Assembly (NCBI GenBank): GCA_964482225.1
Contig: CAYZWT010000004.1
Location: 84,064 to 148,063, forward strand
DNA from: UBA1429 sp964482225
GTDB lineage: Bacteria > Chloroflexota > Anaerolineae > UBA1429
Direction of reading: 5' to 3'
DNA: 64,000 nt
The position numbers and the translations under genes are program-made. Below the pieces are notes generated by a model. That model saw only the letters and a list, made by a program, of their open reading frames with translations, had not been told where the DNA came from and searched no databases. The stretch's first letter is position 1. The number at the start of each line of letters is the position of its first letter. Shown piece after piece: positions 34,125 to 41,577 of this stretch.

Positions 34125-34757
34125 ATGACACCCGAGAATGCCCATGCCTGGCTGGAATGGGCCATGCGCCTGCAAGCCCTGGCTCAGGATGGCCTGCTGT
34201 TCGCCCAGAATCCCTTTGACGTGGAGCGCTATGGCGCTGTTCGGCAGATCGCCGCCAAGATGATGGCGGCGGGCTCGGGCTGGCCCACGGAGCGGGTCGC
34301 CGGGATTTTCGATGGCGAGACCGGCTATGCCACGCCCAAGGTGGATGTGCGGGGCGTCGTCTTGCAGGAGGGCCGGATGCTCCTAGTGCGTGAACGCACC
34401 GATGGCCGCTGGACCCTGCCGGGCGGCTGGGCCGATCCGGGGGATACGCCCTCGGCGGCGGTGGAGCGCGAGATCCGCGAGGAATCCGGCTATTTGGCCC
34501 GCGCCGTCAAGCTGCTGGCGGTCTATGATCGCGCCCGCCAGGGCCACCAGCCGCCCCACCCCTTTGCCATCTACAAGCTGTTCTTTCTCTGCGAGTTGAC
34601 GGGCGGGCAGGCGCAGGAGAGCGACGAGACCGATGGCGTGGGCTTTTTCGGGCGGGACGCCCTGCCGGAGCTATCGCTGGCGCGGGTGACGCCGCGCCAG
34701 CTTGTGCGGTTGTTCGAGCATGCCCGCCATCCCGAGTGGCCGGCGGATTTCGACTAG
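34125..34757 (+). CDS. NUDIX hydrolase (YjhB-like)
   Basis: A 210-aa protein starting at ATG 34125 with GGAGAGGAGAGC upstream. Residues 1-55 form the helical NUDIX N-terminal segment (WLEWAMRLQALAQDGLLFAQ) of YjhB-type ADP-ribose pyrophosphatases. The NUDIX box reads GWADPGDTPSAAVEREIREE (G-x5-E-x7-REUxEE, with Asp in place of the first Glu), which coordinates Mg for cleaving a nucleoside diphosphate linkage. The precise substrate is unknown. It is downstream of the propeller lipoprotein with a short gap and convergent with the small membrane protein. Confidence 0.88.
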   Translation: MTPENAHAWLEWAMRLQALAQDGLLFAQNPFDVERYGAVRQIAAKMMAAGSGWPTERVAGIFDGETGYATPKVDVRGVVLQEGRMLLVRERTDGRWTLPGGWADPGDTPSAAVEREIREESGYLARAVKLLAVYDRARQGHQPPHPFAIYKLFFLCELTGGQAQESDETDGVGFFGRDALPELSLARVTPRQLVRLFEHARHPEWPADFD

Positions 34758-34760
34758 CGC

Positions 34761-35132
34761 TCACTCCTCGTGGCGAAAGGCTGCCACCACGTCCTCGCGG
34801 AGCAAGAACCAGAGGATCAACCCGCCAATGACGGTGCCGATGGGAAAGTTGAACAGGCCCAGCACCGCCAGCACGATGGTCGCCCAGCGCGCCCATTCTT
34901 TGCGCCGCCATAGGGCCACGCCGGTGATCACATATAGCAGGGCCAGCCCGGCCAGCAGGACGAACATCAGGCCCACGATCACCACCAGAGCTGCGAAATC
35001 CCGGGGCGGCGCGTAGCTCATGGCGACGGGTACGATCAGGATGAACAGTGTGGACAGGGCGCCCAACAGGCAGAGCCCTGCCGTAATGAAATGGTAGATG
35101 GCGATCAGTTTGATGCCGTCATCGCGAGACAT
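34761..35132 (-). CDS. small four-helix membrane protein
   Basis: A 123-aa protein starting at ATG 35132 (MSRDDGIKLIAIYHFITAGL) with GGGGG upstream. Four hydrophobic helices (about 8-32, 43-68, 78-95, 97-112) and a short charged C-terminus (LREDVVAAFRHEE). I cannot assign a family with certainty; the layout resembles small DUF2127-like proteins. It is divergent from the nitroreductase gene, 138 bp apart. Confidence 0.75.
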   Translation of the reverse strand: MSRDDGIKLIAIYHFITAGLCLLGALSTLFILIVPVAMSYAPPRDFAALVVIVGLMFVLLAGLALLYVITGVALWRRKEWARWATIVLAVLGLFNFPIGTVIGGLILWFLLREDVVAAFRHEE

Positions 35133-35270
35133 GGTATCCCCCTTTTGTTGCAGTCTGTGATCAATGACCATTGCTTCCTATCACATTATACGACAAGGTT
35201 GCCAGCGGGTTGCGTCGGGCGATCCAGGCGGCAACCGGACGCATCGCCATAGCAGAGGAGAAGAACGCCC

Positions 35271-35918
35271 ATGTCAGACGTAGCCGTGCTAGACCGCCTG
35301 ATCCGCGAGCGCCGGAGCGTGCGCGCCTTTCGTCCCGATCCCGTGCCCCGCTCCGTGATCGAGGAGCTGCTAGAGGTGGCGCGCTGGGCGCCCTCCGGCA
35401 GCAACATCCAGCCCTGGCGTGTGGCCGTGCTGGGCGGCGCCCAGGCCGGGGCGTTGCGCCAGCGCCTGGAGGAGGCCGCCAGCGTCCGCACCTGGAGCGA
35501 AAAGCAGATCGAGGCCCTGCAGACGCGCGTTGCCAACGGCCCTATGGCCTGGATCATCGGATGTATAGACGAGCCTGTCTGGACCTTTCTCGCCGGGGGC
35601 AGCATGCGCTTTTTCGATGCGCCCGTGGCGTTGCTGGTCTCGTATCTCGGCGAGCGCGGCAGCGCGACGCCCGCGGGCATACCGGCGATTGTGACCACCC
35701 TGATGCTGGCGGCCCACGCCCGTGGCCTGGGCACCGTCTGGCTGGGCTGGCCGATGGGCCAACCCGAGTTGATCCAGGAGGCGTTCGAGCTGCCGGAGGG
35801 CGAGCAGCCGGGCGCCTTTGTGGCGCTGGGCTACCCCGATCCCGACGCGCCGGTCAACCAGGGGCGCTCGCCGCGCTATGAGGTGGAGAGCTTTACGCGG
35901 TGGATCGGCTGGGAGTAG
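35271..35918 (+). CDS. nitroreductase-family FMN oxidoreductase
   Basis: A 215-aa protein. LIRERRSVRAFRPDPVPRS and ARWAPSGSNIQPWRVAVLGG are the FMN phosphate-binding Arg region and the conserved S-x-x-N-x-Q-P-W segment. ARGLGTVWLGWP and ALGYPDPDAPVNQGRSPRYE complete the family. It reduces nitro, quinone or flavin-type acceptors with NAD(P)H; the real substrate is unknown. ATG 35271 follows GAGGAGAAG. It is convergent with the subtilase gene, 31 bp away. Confidence 0.9.
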   Translation: MSDVAVLDRLIRERRSVRAFRPDPVPRSVIEELLEVARWAPSGSNIQPWRVAVLGGAQAGALRQRLEEAASVRTWSEKQIEALQTRVANGPMAWIIGCIDEPVWTFLAGGSMRFFDAPVALLVSYLGERGSATPAGIPAIVTTLMLAAHARGLGTVWLGWPMGQPELIQEAFELPEGEQPGAFVALGYPDPDAPVNQGRSPRYEVESFTRWIGWE

Positions 35919-35949
35919 GGCCTGGCCTGGCGCAGACCGCGCGGGGCAT

Positions 35950-37416
35950 CTAGCGGTTCGTGCGTCCGGTCAGAGGGAGATAGAGGCGCGGGCGCTCAAG
36001 GAGCCAGTCGTAGGCGGCGGCTACATCCAGCCTGCCCGCGCCATAGTCGTCATCCGGGCCAAGCGGCCCCAGATCGTGGGCCGAACGGAGCAACGCCGCC
36101 TCCTGGTGGGCCAGGGGCAGGTTGGGGTTGGCGCTGAGCAGCAGCGCCAGGGCGCCGGCCACGTGGGGCGCCGCCAGCGAGGTGCCGGTGGCGATCTGGT
36201 AGGCGCCGTGGCGGTCTGTGGTGCGGATGGCCACCCCCGGCGCCGCGAGCTCTGGGAACAGAGAGAGCGGCTCGCCGCAGGCCGAGGGCCCGCGACTGCT
36301 GCTCTGCCAGATCACGTCGGCCAGGTCGGTGGCGCCCACGGCCAGCGCGCCCGGGTTGTTGGCAGGGCTCAAGCCGGTGCCCATCCCCGGCCCGGCATTG
36401 CCGGCGGCGAAAACAGGCGCGATGCCCGCCGCGCGCAGCGCCTGGATATCGGGCCAAAAGGTCAGGTTACACAGGTTCGTCCCGAGCGCCCAGGAGTTGT
36501 TCACCACGTGGGGCGCGTCGGGCGTGGAGGGATCGCCGTCGGGGTCCAGTAGCCACTGAAAGGCGCGATGCACCGCCGAGGTGGTGGCATAGCCCCGATC
36601 ATCAAAGATGCGCGCGGCGATCCATTGGGCCTGGGGCGCCATGCCGATGGCGCTGCCGCCCTGGCTCCCGCCCACCATGATGCCCATGCTGGCGGTGCCG
36701 TGGCCGATCAGGTCAAGGGGGGCATCCGGGTGCTGGCCGTACGGGTCGAACCAGCTATGGGCGCCGCCGCGCCACTGCGCCGCCAGATCGGGGTGCGAGG
36801 CATCCACGCCGGTATCCAGGTTGGCGACCACCACGCCTTGCCCCAGGTAGCCCAGCTCCCAGAGCAGCGGGGCGTTCACCAGCGCGATGTTGGGCTCGAT
36901 CTCGTCTTGCGATACGGCTGCGGGCTCGGCCAGCAGGGCCGGCGCGGCAAACTGCTCGTCCAGGACGATGCGCTGCACCTCGGGCCGGGCCGCCAGCGCC
37001 AGGATGATCCCGTGCTCAGCGCTGAGGGCCAGGCCGTTGATGATCCAGAGCGAGGTCACCCCCTGGATGCGGCCCTGGTCCTCCCACTGCGCCAGCAGCG
37101 GGGCCAGGCTGCCCTGGCTCGCCTCGGCGTGGCCTTGCAGCGTGCGCACCACCCCCTCCAGCCGCGCGGCGCGGGGCTGGTTGCGCCAGGAGGGCAGGTC
37201 GGGCGCAACGCCGAACAACACGATCACAGGCAGGCGCTCGCCGGGGGGCAGCGTGGCCAGCGCCGATGACAGCTCGCCGGCCATCGTCGCGGGCGGGCTC
37301 GCACCGCTTTCCGGCGGCGGTGCGGCTGCCAGGCGCCCCAGGCTCATCGCCGCCAGGAGCAGCAGCAGGGCCAGGGCGCGCCGTGTCCGAAAGAGCGCCA
37401 GGAACAGGCGTTGCAT
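35950..37416 (-). CDS. secreted S8 subtilisin-like serine protease
   Basis: A 488-aa protease starting at ATG 37416 (MQRLFLALFRTRRALALLLL) with GGGGAAAG upstream; the N-terminus is a signal peptide. A propeptide (about 35-160, with LPVIVLFG) precedes the catalytic domain: Asp in VVVANLDTGVDASHPDL, His in DLIGHGTASMGIMVGG, Asn oxyanion in AGNAGPGMGTG and Ser in TGTSLAAPHVAGALALLL. It is the last gene of the long minus-strand run; it starts 22 bp after the ABC ATPase gene and so is probably co-expressed with it. It could process exported proteins of the cluster, but this is only inferred from position. Confidence 0.93.
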   Translation of the reverse strand: MQRLFLALFRTRRALALLLLLAAMSLGRLAAAPPPESGASPPATMAGELSSALATLPPGERLPVIVLFGVAPDLPSWRNQPRAARLEGVVRTLQGHAEASQGSLAPLLAQWEDQGRIQGVTSLWIINGLALSAEHGIILALAARPEVQRIVLDEQFAAPALLAEPAAVSQDEIEPNIALVNAPLLWELGYLGQGVVVANLDTGVDASHPDLAAQWRGGAHSWFDPYGQHPDAPLDLIGHGTASMGIMVGGSQGGSAIGMAPQAQWIAARIFDDRGYATTSAVHRAFQWLLDPDGDPSTPDAPHVVNNSWALGTNLCNLTFWPDIQALRAAGIAPVFAAGNAGPGMGTGLSPANNPGALAVGATDLADVIWQSSSRGPSACGEPLSLFPELAAPGVAIRTTDRHGAYQIATGTSLAAPHVAGALALLLSANPNLPLAHQEAALLRSAHDLGPLGPDDDYGAGRLDVAAAYDWLLERPRLYLPLTGRTNR

Positions 37417-37438
37417 CTCTTTCCCCGCGTGGCCCCGG

Positions 37439-38110
37439 CTATGCGGCCACGATCTCGCCCTGGGCCATCTGGATCGAGCGTCCGCCATAGCGGGCCAGCT
37501 CGGCAGAATGGGTGACCAGCAGGATCGTTACGCCGGTTTGCGCATGGATCTGGCGAAACAGGGCCATGATCTCGTGTTCCGTGGCCTCGTCCAGGTCGCT
37601 GGTCGGCTCGTCGGCGAGCAGTACCTGGGGCCGGTTCATCAGAGCGCGGGCGATCACCACGCGCTGCTGTTGCCCCCCCGAGAGTTGGCGGGGATAGGCC
37701 CGCGGGCGCCCGCCCAGCCCCACCTGCTCCAGCAGCAGGGCTGCCCGCGCCCGATCTCGCCGGTCGTCGGGCCGGGCTCCAAACATGGCGGGCAGCATGA
37801 CATTCTCCAGAGCCGTCAATGTGGGGAGCAGGCTGGGGAACTGAAAGACAAAGCCGATCCGCTCGTTTCGCAAGGCCGATTGGGCCCGATCTTGCAGGTT
37901 CCAGACCGGGATGCCATCCAGCAGAACCTCGCCGGCGCTGGGTTGGGTCAGCCCCGCGATCAGGCTCAGCAGGGTGGTCTTGCCCGATCCGGAGCGGCCG
38001 GTGATGACCAGGAACTCTTGATCCTGCACCTGTAGGCTGACATTCAACAGCGCCGTCACCGGGCCCTGGGCTGTGGGATAGATCTTGGATACGTTCTCGA
38101 GAGAGATCAT
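37439..38110 (-). CDS. ABC transporter ATP-binding protein (MacB/LolD type)
   Basis: A 223-aa ATPase. Walker A GRSGSGKTT (with Arg where most members have Pro), Q loop FVFQFPSLLPTLTALENV, signature LSGGQQQRVVIARAL, Walker B VLLADEPTSDLDE and the H loop LLVTHSAEL are all present. Small MacB/LolD-type ATPases work with FtsX-fold permeases in mechanotransmission rather than classical import. The gene begins 4 bp after the stop of the second permease and completes a two-permease, one-ATPase set. Confidence 0.93.
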   Translation of the reverse strand: MISLENVSKIYPTAQGPVTALLNVSLQVQDQEFLVITGRSGSGKTTLLSLIAGLTQPSAGEVLLDGIPVWNLQDRAQSALRNERIGFVFQFPSLLPTLTALENVMLPAMFGARPDDRRDRARAALLLEQVGLGGRPRAYPRQLSGGQQQRVVIARALMNRPQVLLADEPTSDLDEATEHEIMALFRQIHAQTGVTILLVTHSAELARYGGRSIQMAQGEIVAA

Positions 38111-38114
38111 GGCA

Positions 38115-39308
38115 TTACTCTTTCATGGCGAGGGCAGGGTCCTGATAGCTAATGCGCAGGGCCGGCCCGAGGGCGGCGAGAGACGCGCTGACAAGGGCAA
38201 AGGCGAGGGCGCCCGCGCCCAAAGCGGCGAGCTGCCCTATTGGCGGGTACAAAAAGGGCACGCCCAGCATGTGGGTGATGGCGCGTTGGAACAGGGCGAT
38301 GGCCAGGGCCGCGACAAACACGCCCGTCAGGCCGCCGCTGCCCGCCAGGAGCCACGCCTCTGCCAGCAGCGAGGTGAGCACCGTGGAGCGCCGCGCGCCC
38401 AGCGCCCGCATCACCCCGATCTGGCGGCGCCGCTCGTTGACGGCCAGGGCAAACACAATCGCGATCAGCGCCACGGCCAGCGCCCAGATGACCGCCAGGA
38501 GCGCCGCCACGCTGCGCAGCAGGCTCTGCATTTGCTGGCGCTGATCCTGGAACAGATTGGCCGTCTCGAGGGCGCTGACGCCGGTGATGGTCGCCCGGAT
38601 CTCTTGCGCCACGCGAGGGATATCCTCATGCTGGGCGACCCGCACCAACGCCGAGGAAACCGTGCGGGGCGGGATGTCCAGCGCCCTCGCGGCCTGGTCA
38701 GGAGAGTTTAGCGCAATATCGTAGGCGGTCTCCATCGTAAAGAACAGGCTCTGATCCAGACCCGTTCCCGTGGGCGCCAGATTGGCCTTGAGATCGAGGG
38801 AATAGCCGTACACCAACAGCCCGTCGTCGTCGGCGGGCACATACACAAGGCTGCCGCCCACGGCCTCCCCCAGATCGAGCCCCTCCCCCAGGGTGCTTTC
38901 CAGCCAAGGGCGCACGGTGAAATCGGTCACCGGGTCATAGGCGATCAGGAACATCTCTGGCACCGAGCAGCAGGTCGCGCCGCGCAGGGTGGAGAGATAG
39001 ATCTGCGGCGAAACGGCCTCGACCCCCGGCAGGGCGGCAATGTCATCGGGAACGGTGTCGGCCATCCAGCCGTAGGCCGGAATGCCCATCAGCAGGGCGC
39101 TCTCCAGGCGCTGTTCGAGCCCCTTGGGGACCACGATGATATCTGCGCCAAGCCGTTCCACAGCCAGGCGCAAGCTATCGTTGGCGCCTCCGAGGATCAG
39201 CGTGGACGAGATCACCAGTGCGGCCATCAAAGTGGCGCAGAAAAAGACCATCCAGCTACGAAACGAGTGCCCCGCCACGTTGCGGATGGCGAGTCGAATC
39301 AGGCGCAT
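38115..39308 (-). CDS. FtsX/MacB-type ABC permease, second
   Basis: A 397-aa protein: helix at about 20-42, a large extracytoplasmic domain (about 43-270), and three C-terminal helices with the FtsX pattern LAVNERRRQIGVMRALGARR. The external domain has ATCCSVPEMFLIAYDPVTDF and a LGEAVGGSLVYVP segment closely matched in the neighbouring permease (residues SPQIYLSTL vs SPQLYLTSV), so the two are ancient duplicates and probably form a heterodimer. The start ATG 39308 lies 10 bp after the first permease. Function: see the DUF4418 gene and the oxidase cluster. Confidence 0.9.
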   Translation of the reverse strand: MRLIRLAIRNVAGHSFRSWMVFFCATLMAALVISSTLILGGANDSLRLAVERLGADIIVVPKGLEQRLESALLMGIPAYGWMADTVPDDIAALPGVEAVSPQIYLSTLRGATCCSVPEMFLIAYDPVTDFTVRPWLESTLGEGLDLGEAVGGSLVYVPADDDGLLVYGYSLDLKANLAPTGTGLDQSLFFTMETAYDIALNSPDQAARALDIPPRTVSSALVRVAQHEDIPRVAQEIRATITGVSALETANLFQDQRQQMQSLLRSVAALLAVIWALAVALIAIVFALAVNERRRQIGVMRALGARRSTVLTSLLAEAWLLAGSGGLTGVFVAALAIALFQRAITHMLGVPFLYPPIGQLAALGAGALAFALVSASLAALGPALRISYQDPALAMKE

Positions 39309-39318
39309 AGCTTGGCTC

Positions 39319-40515
39319 CTATTCTCGCATGGTCAGAGCCGGTTCTTGGCGGCTCAGCCTTGAGGTGGGTATCCAGGCGGCCAGGGCCACGCTGAGCACG
39401 GCGAGGGCCAGCCCGGCCGCCAGCAGGCCCACAAGGGGCGCGGGGGCGGGCAGCGCGATCCGGATGCCCAAGGCCCGCGCCAGCGGCTCGCCCAAGAGCG
39501 TGACGCTGCCGATGGCCACGACGATGCCCACCCCCCCCCCTGCAAGGGCCAGCGCAACCCCCTCCCATAGCAGGGTTCGCAATACTGTGGGGACGTTGGC
39601 CCCCAGCGCCCGCAAGATCGCGATCTCGCGGCGGCGCTCGTTGGCCGCCAGCGAAAAGACCATCCCCATGAACAGGATGGCGAGCGCCCAGATCAGCGCG
39701 GCCAGGATGAGTACGGTGCGCAACAGGCCGACGACCTGGGTGCGCTGGGTCTGGAAAAAGCCCGCGCTCTCGATGGGCACCACGCCGGGGGCCTGCTCCA
39801 GGATGGCCACCGCCACCTGATGCGGGTCGCTCCCCAGGCGTACCTTGACCATAGCCGTCGAGATGCTCTCCGGCATGATCTCAAAGGCGGGCCTGGGCTG
39901 CGCCTGCACGTGCTCATGGAGCGCCAGGGCGGTCTCGAAACTGACGAACAGGGTCTGGTCCACGTCGCTACCCATCTCGGGCAGGGTGCGCACCAGGCGA
40001 AGCGGATACCCGTACAGATGGATGCCCCTTGCGCCATCGGGCGCCGAGATGGCGGCCCCGGCCACGGCCTCGCCCAGGCGCAGGGCGCCGATGGGGTCAC
40101 GCTCTAGCCAGGGCGCCAGCACGAAGTCGGTGGCCGGATCGTACGCTACGACGTGCATTTCGGGATGGGCGCAAAAGGGGCTATCCACCACGCTCGTCAG
40201 ATAGAGCTGGGGCGAGACGGATTCCACCCCCTGCACGGCAGAGACCCTATCCATATACGCCCTGGGCATCCAGCGTCGCGTCATCATCCCCACCAGGTGG
40301 GCGCCATCAAAGTCTTGTGACATTGTCCCCCAGGGGATTACGATCAGATCGGCGCCCATGCGGCTCAGGTTACGGCGCAGCGCGTCCTCGGCGCCCCGGG
40401 TGATCAGGGTGGCGGTAATGCCCAGCCCCACCACCAGAGCGGCGCACAGGACGATGGCCCCGCTTCGGAACAGGTTGCCCAAGACGTTGCGCAACGCAAG
40501 CCGGTAGGGTCTCAC
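39319..40515 (-). CDS. FtsX/MacB-type ABC permease, first
   Basis: A 398-aa protein with GTG start at 40515 (GTGA overlap with the DUF4418 stop), which gives VRPYRLALRNVLGNLFRSGA and the same length as its paralogue; the longer open frame upstream is not used. The layout is one N-terminal helix, a large external domain with FCAHPEMHVVAYDPATDF, and three helices with LAANERRREIAILRALGANV. A run of ten C (39531-39540; ten G in the mRNA, coding Ala-Gly-Gly-Gly-Val) sits in the C-terminal membrane part, where slippage would truncate the protein. Confidence 0.9.
   Translation of the reverse strand: MRPYRLALRNVLGNLFRSGAIVLCAALVVGLGITATLITRGAEDALRRNLSRMGADLIVIPWGTMSQDFDGAHLVGMMTRRWMPRAYMDRVSAVQGVESVSPQLYLTSVVDSPFCAHPEMHVVAYDPATDFVLAPWLERDPIGALRLGEAVAGAAISAPDGARGIHLYGYPLRLVRTLPEMGSDVDQTLFVSFETALALHEHVQAQPRPAFEIMPESISTAMVKVRLGSDPHQVAVAILEQAPGVVPIESAGFFQTQRTQVVGLLRTVLILAALIWALAILFMGMVFSLAANERRREIAILRALGANVPTVLRTLLWEGVALALAGGGVGIVVAIGSVTLLGEPLARALGIRIALPAPAPLVGLLAAGLALAVLSVALAAWIPTSRLSRQEPALTMRE
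39531..39540. repeat. 10-nt C homopolymer inside a permease gene
   Basis: Ten C on the plus strand within the coding region of the first FtsX-type permease. A change of one base would shift the frame near residue 325 of 398. Confidence 0.9.
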
Positions 40516-40931
40516 AACAGCTCTGCGTCCTCTCCCCACGAGAGGACAAACACCGCGCCGCTGATTCCGACCACCAGGGCCCCCATCAGAATCAGCGAGG
40601 GCTGCATGATCCCCAAGCAGGGCATATCGGGGTTTGAGCACACGCCGATCAGGATCGTGGGCACCAGGATCACCAGGGCCCCCAGGGTTGCCCCCAGAAT
40701 GCCCAGGCTACGCCGGGCCTCTTTGCGCCGGCTGGCCGGCAACATCACGCCCAATGCCAAGAGCGGCAGCCCCAGGCCCAGCTCGGCCCGCGCCGACCAA
40801 TGGCACTTCATGGGGATCTCTCTGCCGTTGGCGAGGGTCAGCGATCTCCCCTGCGAATCACAATCGGTGAACATGGGCACAACGGCGATCAGGACGGCCA
40901 GTACGATGATGGCGGCTCCGGCGATCTTCAT
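40512..40931 (-). CDS. DUF4418 family membrane protein
   Basis: A 139-aa protein with four membrane helices (about 3-20, 48-65, 77-99, 108-130). MKCHWSARAELGLG, with a preceding CDSQG pair of Cys residues and later GVCSNPDMPCLGIMQP, matches the DUF4418 pattern of conserved Cys, Lys-Cys-His and helix order. DUF4418 genes are often found beside FtsX-type permeases and a MacB-like ATPase, as here; related gene sets (FetABCDEF-type) are linked to iron uptake. This link is from memory of gene context, not shown by the sequence. Its stop overlaps the GTG start of the permease (GTGA). Confidence 0.8.
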   Translation of the reverse strand: MKIAGAAIIVLAVLIAVVPMFTDCDSQGRSLTLANGREIPMKCHWSARAELGLGLPLLALGVMLPASRRKEARRSLGILGATLGALVILVPTILIGVCSNPDMPCLGIMQPSLILMGALVVGISGAVFVLSWGEDAELL

Positions 40932-40982
40932 AGCATTTCTCCTAGAGCGGATCTGTTCTCTGCCTTGCGTCTGAGGGCGGCC

Positions 40983-41477
40983 TTACCAGGCCACCACGTG
41001 TTCGAGTTCGTATTCGCCAATGGCGATGGTGAGGGGCCTGCGCGGCTGGATGGCGCCGCCCGTGTTGCGATAGAGCACATAGTAGGTGCGTCCGGGCTCG
41101 ACACGGTGGTTGTGCAAGCCCATGATGGTCACATCCACGATCTCGCCCGTATCCTCGGCGATCAGCATCGGCGAGGTTTCGGTATAGTGGCCAAAGTTGG
41201 CCGCCTTGCCCTCATCGATGACGCGGTAGCGTAGCTCGACCATGCCCCCGCCGGCAGTGACGGCCACAAAGGTAAAGCGCACCCCGAATTTCTCTTCGAT
41301 CTCGGGGCTGATGGGCATGGTTCCAGGCTCCCAACTGATGCGGGAGCTGTCATAGGCCCGCCAGGCGGCGAGCCCCGCCAGCAGCAGCACCACCACGCCC
41401 AGGGCGAGCATGAGCTGGCGGATGCGCATGGCCCAGGGGCTGCGCAAGGTCTCGGCGGCATCTATCGTTCCGTTCAT
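40983..41477 (-). CDS. uncharacterised membrane-anchored 164-aa protein
   Basis: Starts at ATG 41477 (MNGTIDAAETLRSPWAMRIR) with GAGGAG upstream; the upstream ATG at 41492 overlaps that site. One N-terminal helix (about 18-40, LMLALGVVVLLLAGLAAW) anchors an external beta-rich domain with FGVRFTFVAVTAGGGMVELR and MGLHNHRVEPGRTYYVLYRN. The family is unknown to me. LHNHR could bind metal but that is a guess. It lies between the third oxidase-like gene and DUF4418, so it is likely part of the same extracytoplasmic system. Confidence 0.75.
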   Translation of the reverse strand: MNGTIDAAETLRSPWAMRIRQLMLALGVVVLLLAGLAAWRAYDSSRISWEPGTMPISPEIEEKFGVRFTFVAVTAGGGMVELRYRVIDEGKAANFGHYTETSPMLIAEDTGEIVDVTIMGLHNHRVEPGRTYYVLYRNTGGAIQPRRPLTIAIGEYELEHVVAW

Positions 41478-41524
41478 CTCGTTTCTCCTCATACAGTTGT
41501 GCTGCGCCAGCGCACTGGTTTGGG

Positions 41525-41562
41525 CTCGCGGGCCGAGCCTTGGGGGGGACTCGGCCCGCGAG
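41525..41562 (-). terminator. perfect intercistronic hairpin
   Basis: 13-bp perfect arms (41525-41537 and 41550-41562) between the third oxidase-like gene and the anchored 164-aa protein gene; no U tract on the minus strand. It may cause partial termination or mRNA processing between the two. A run of ten G (41566-41575) lies beside it. Confidence 0.5.
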
Positions 41563-41577
41563 TACGGGGGGGGGGAA

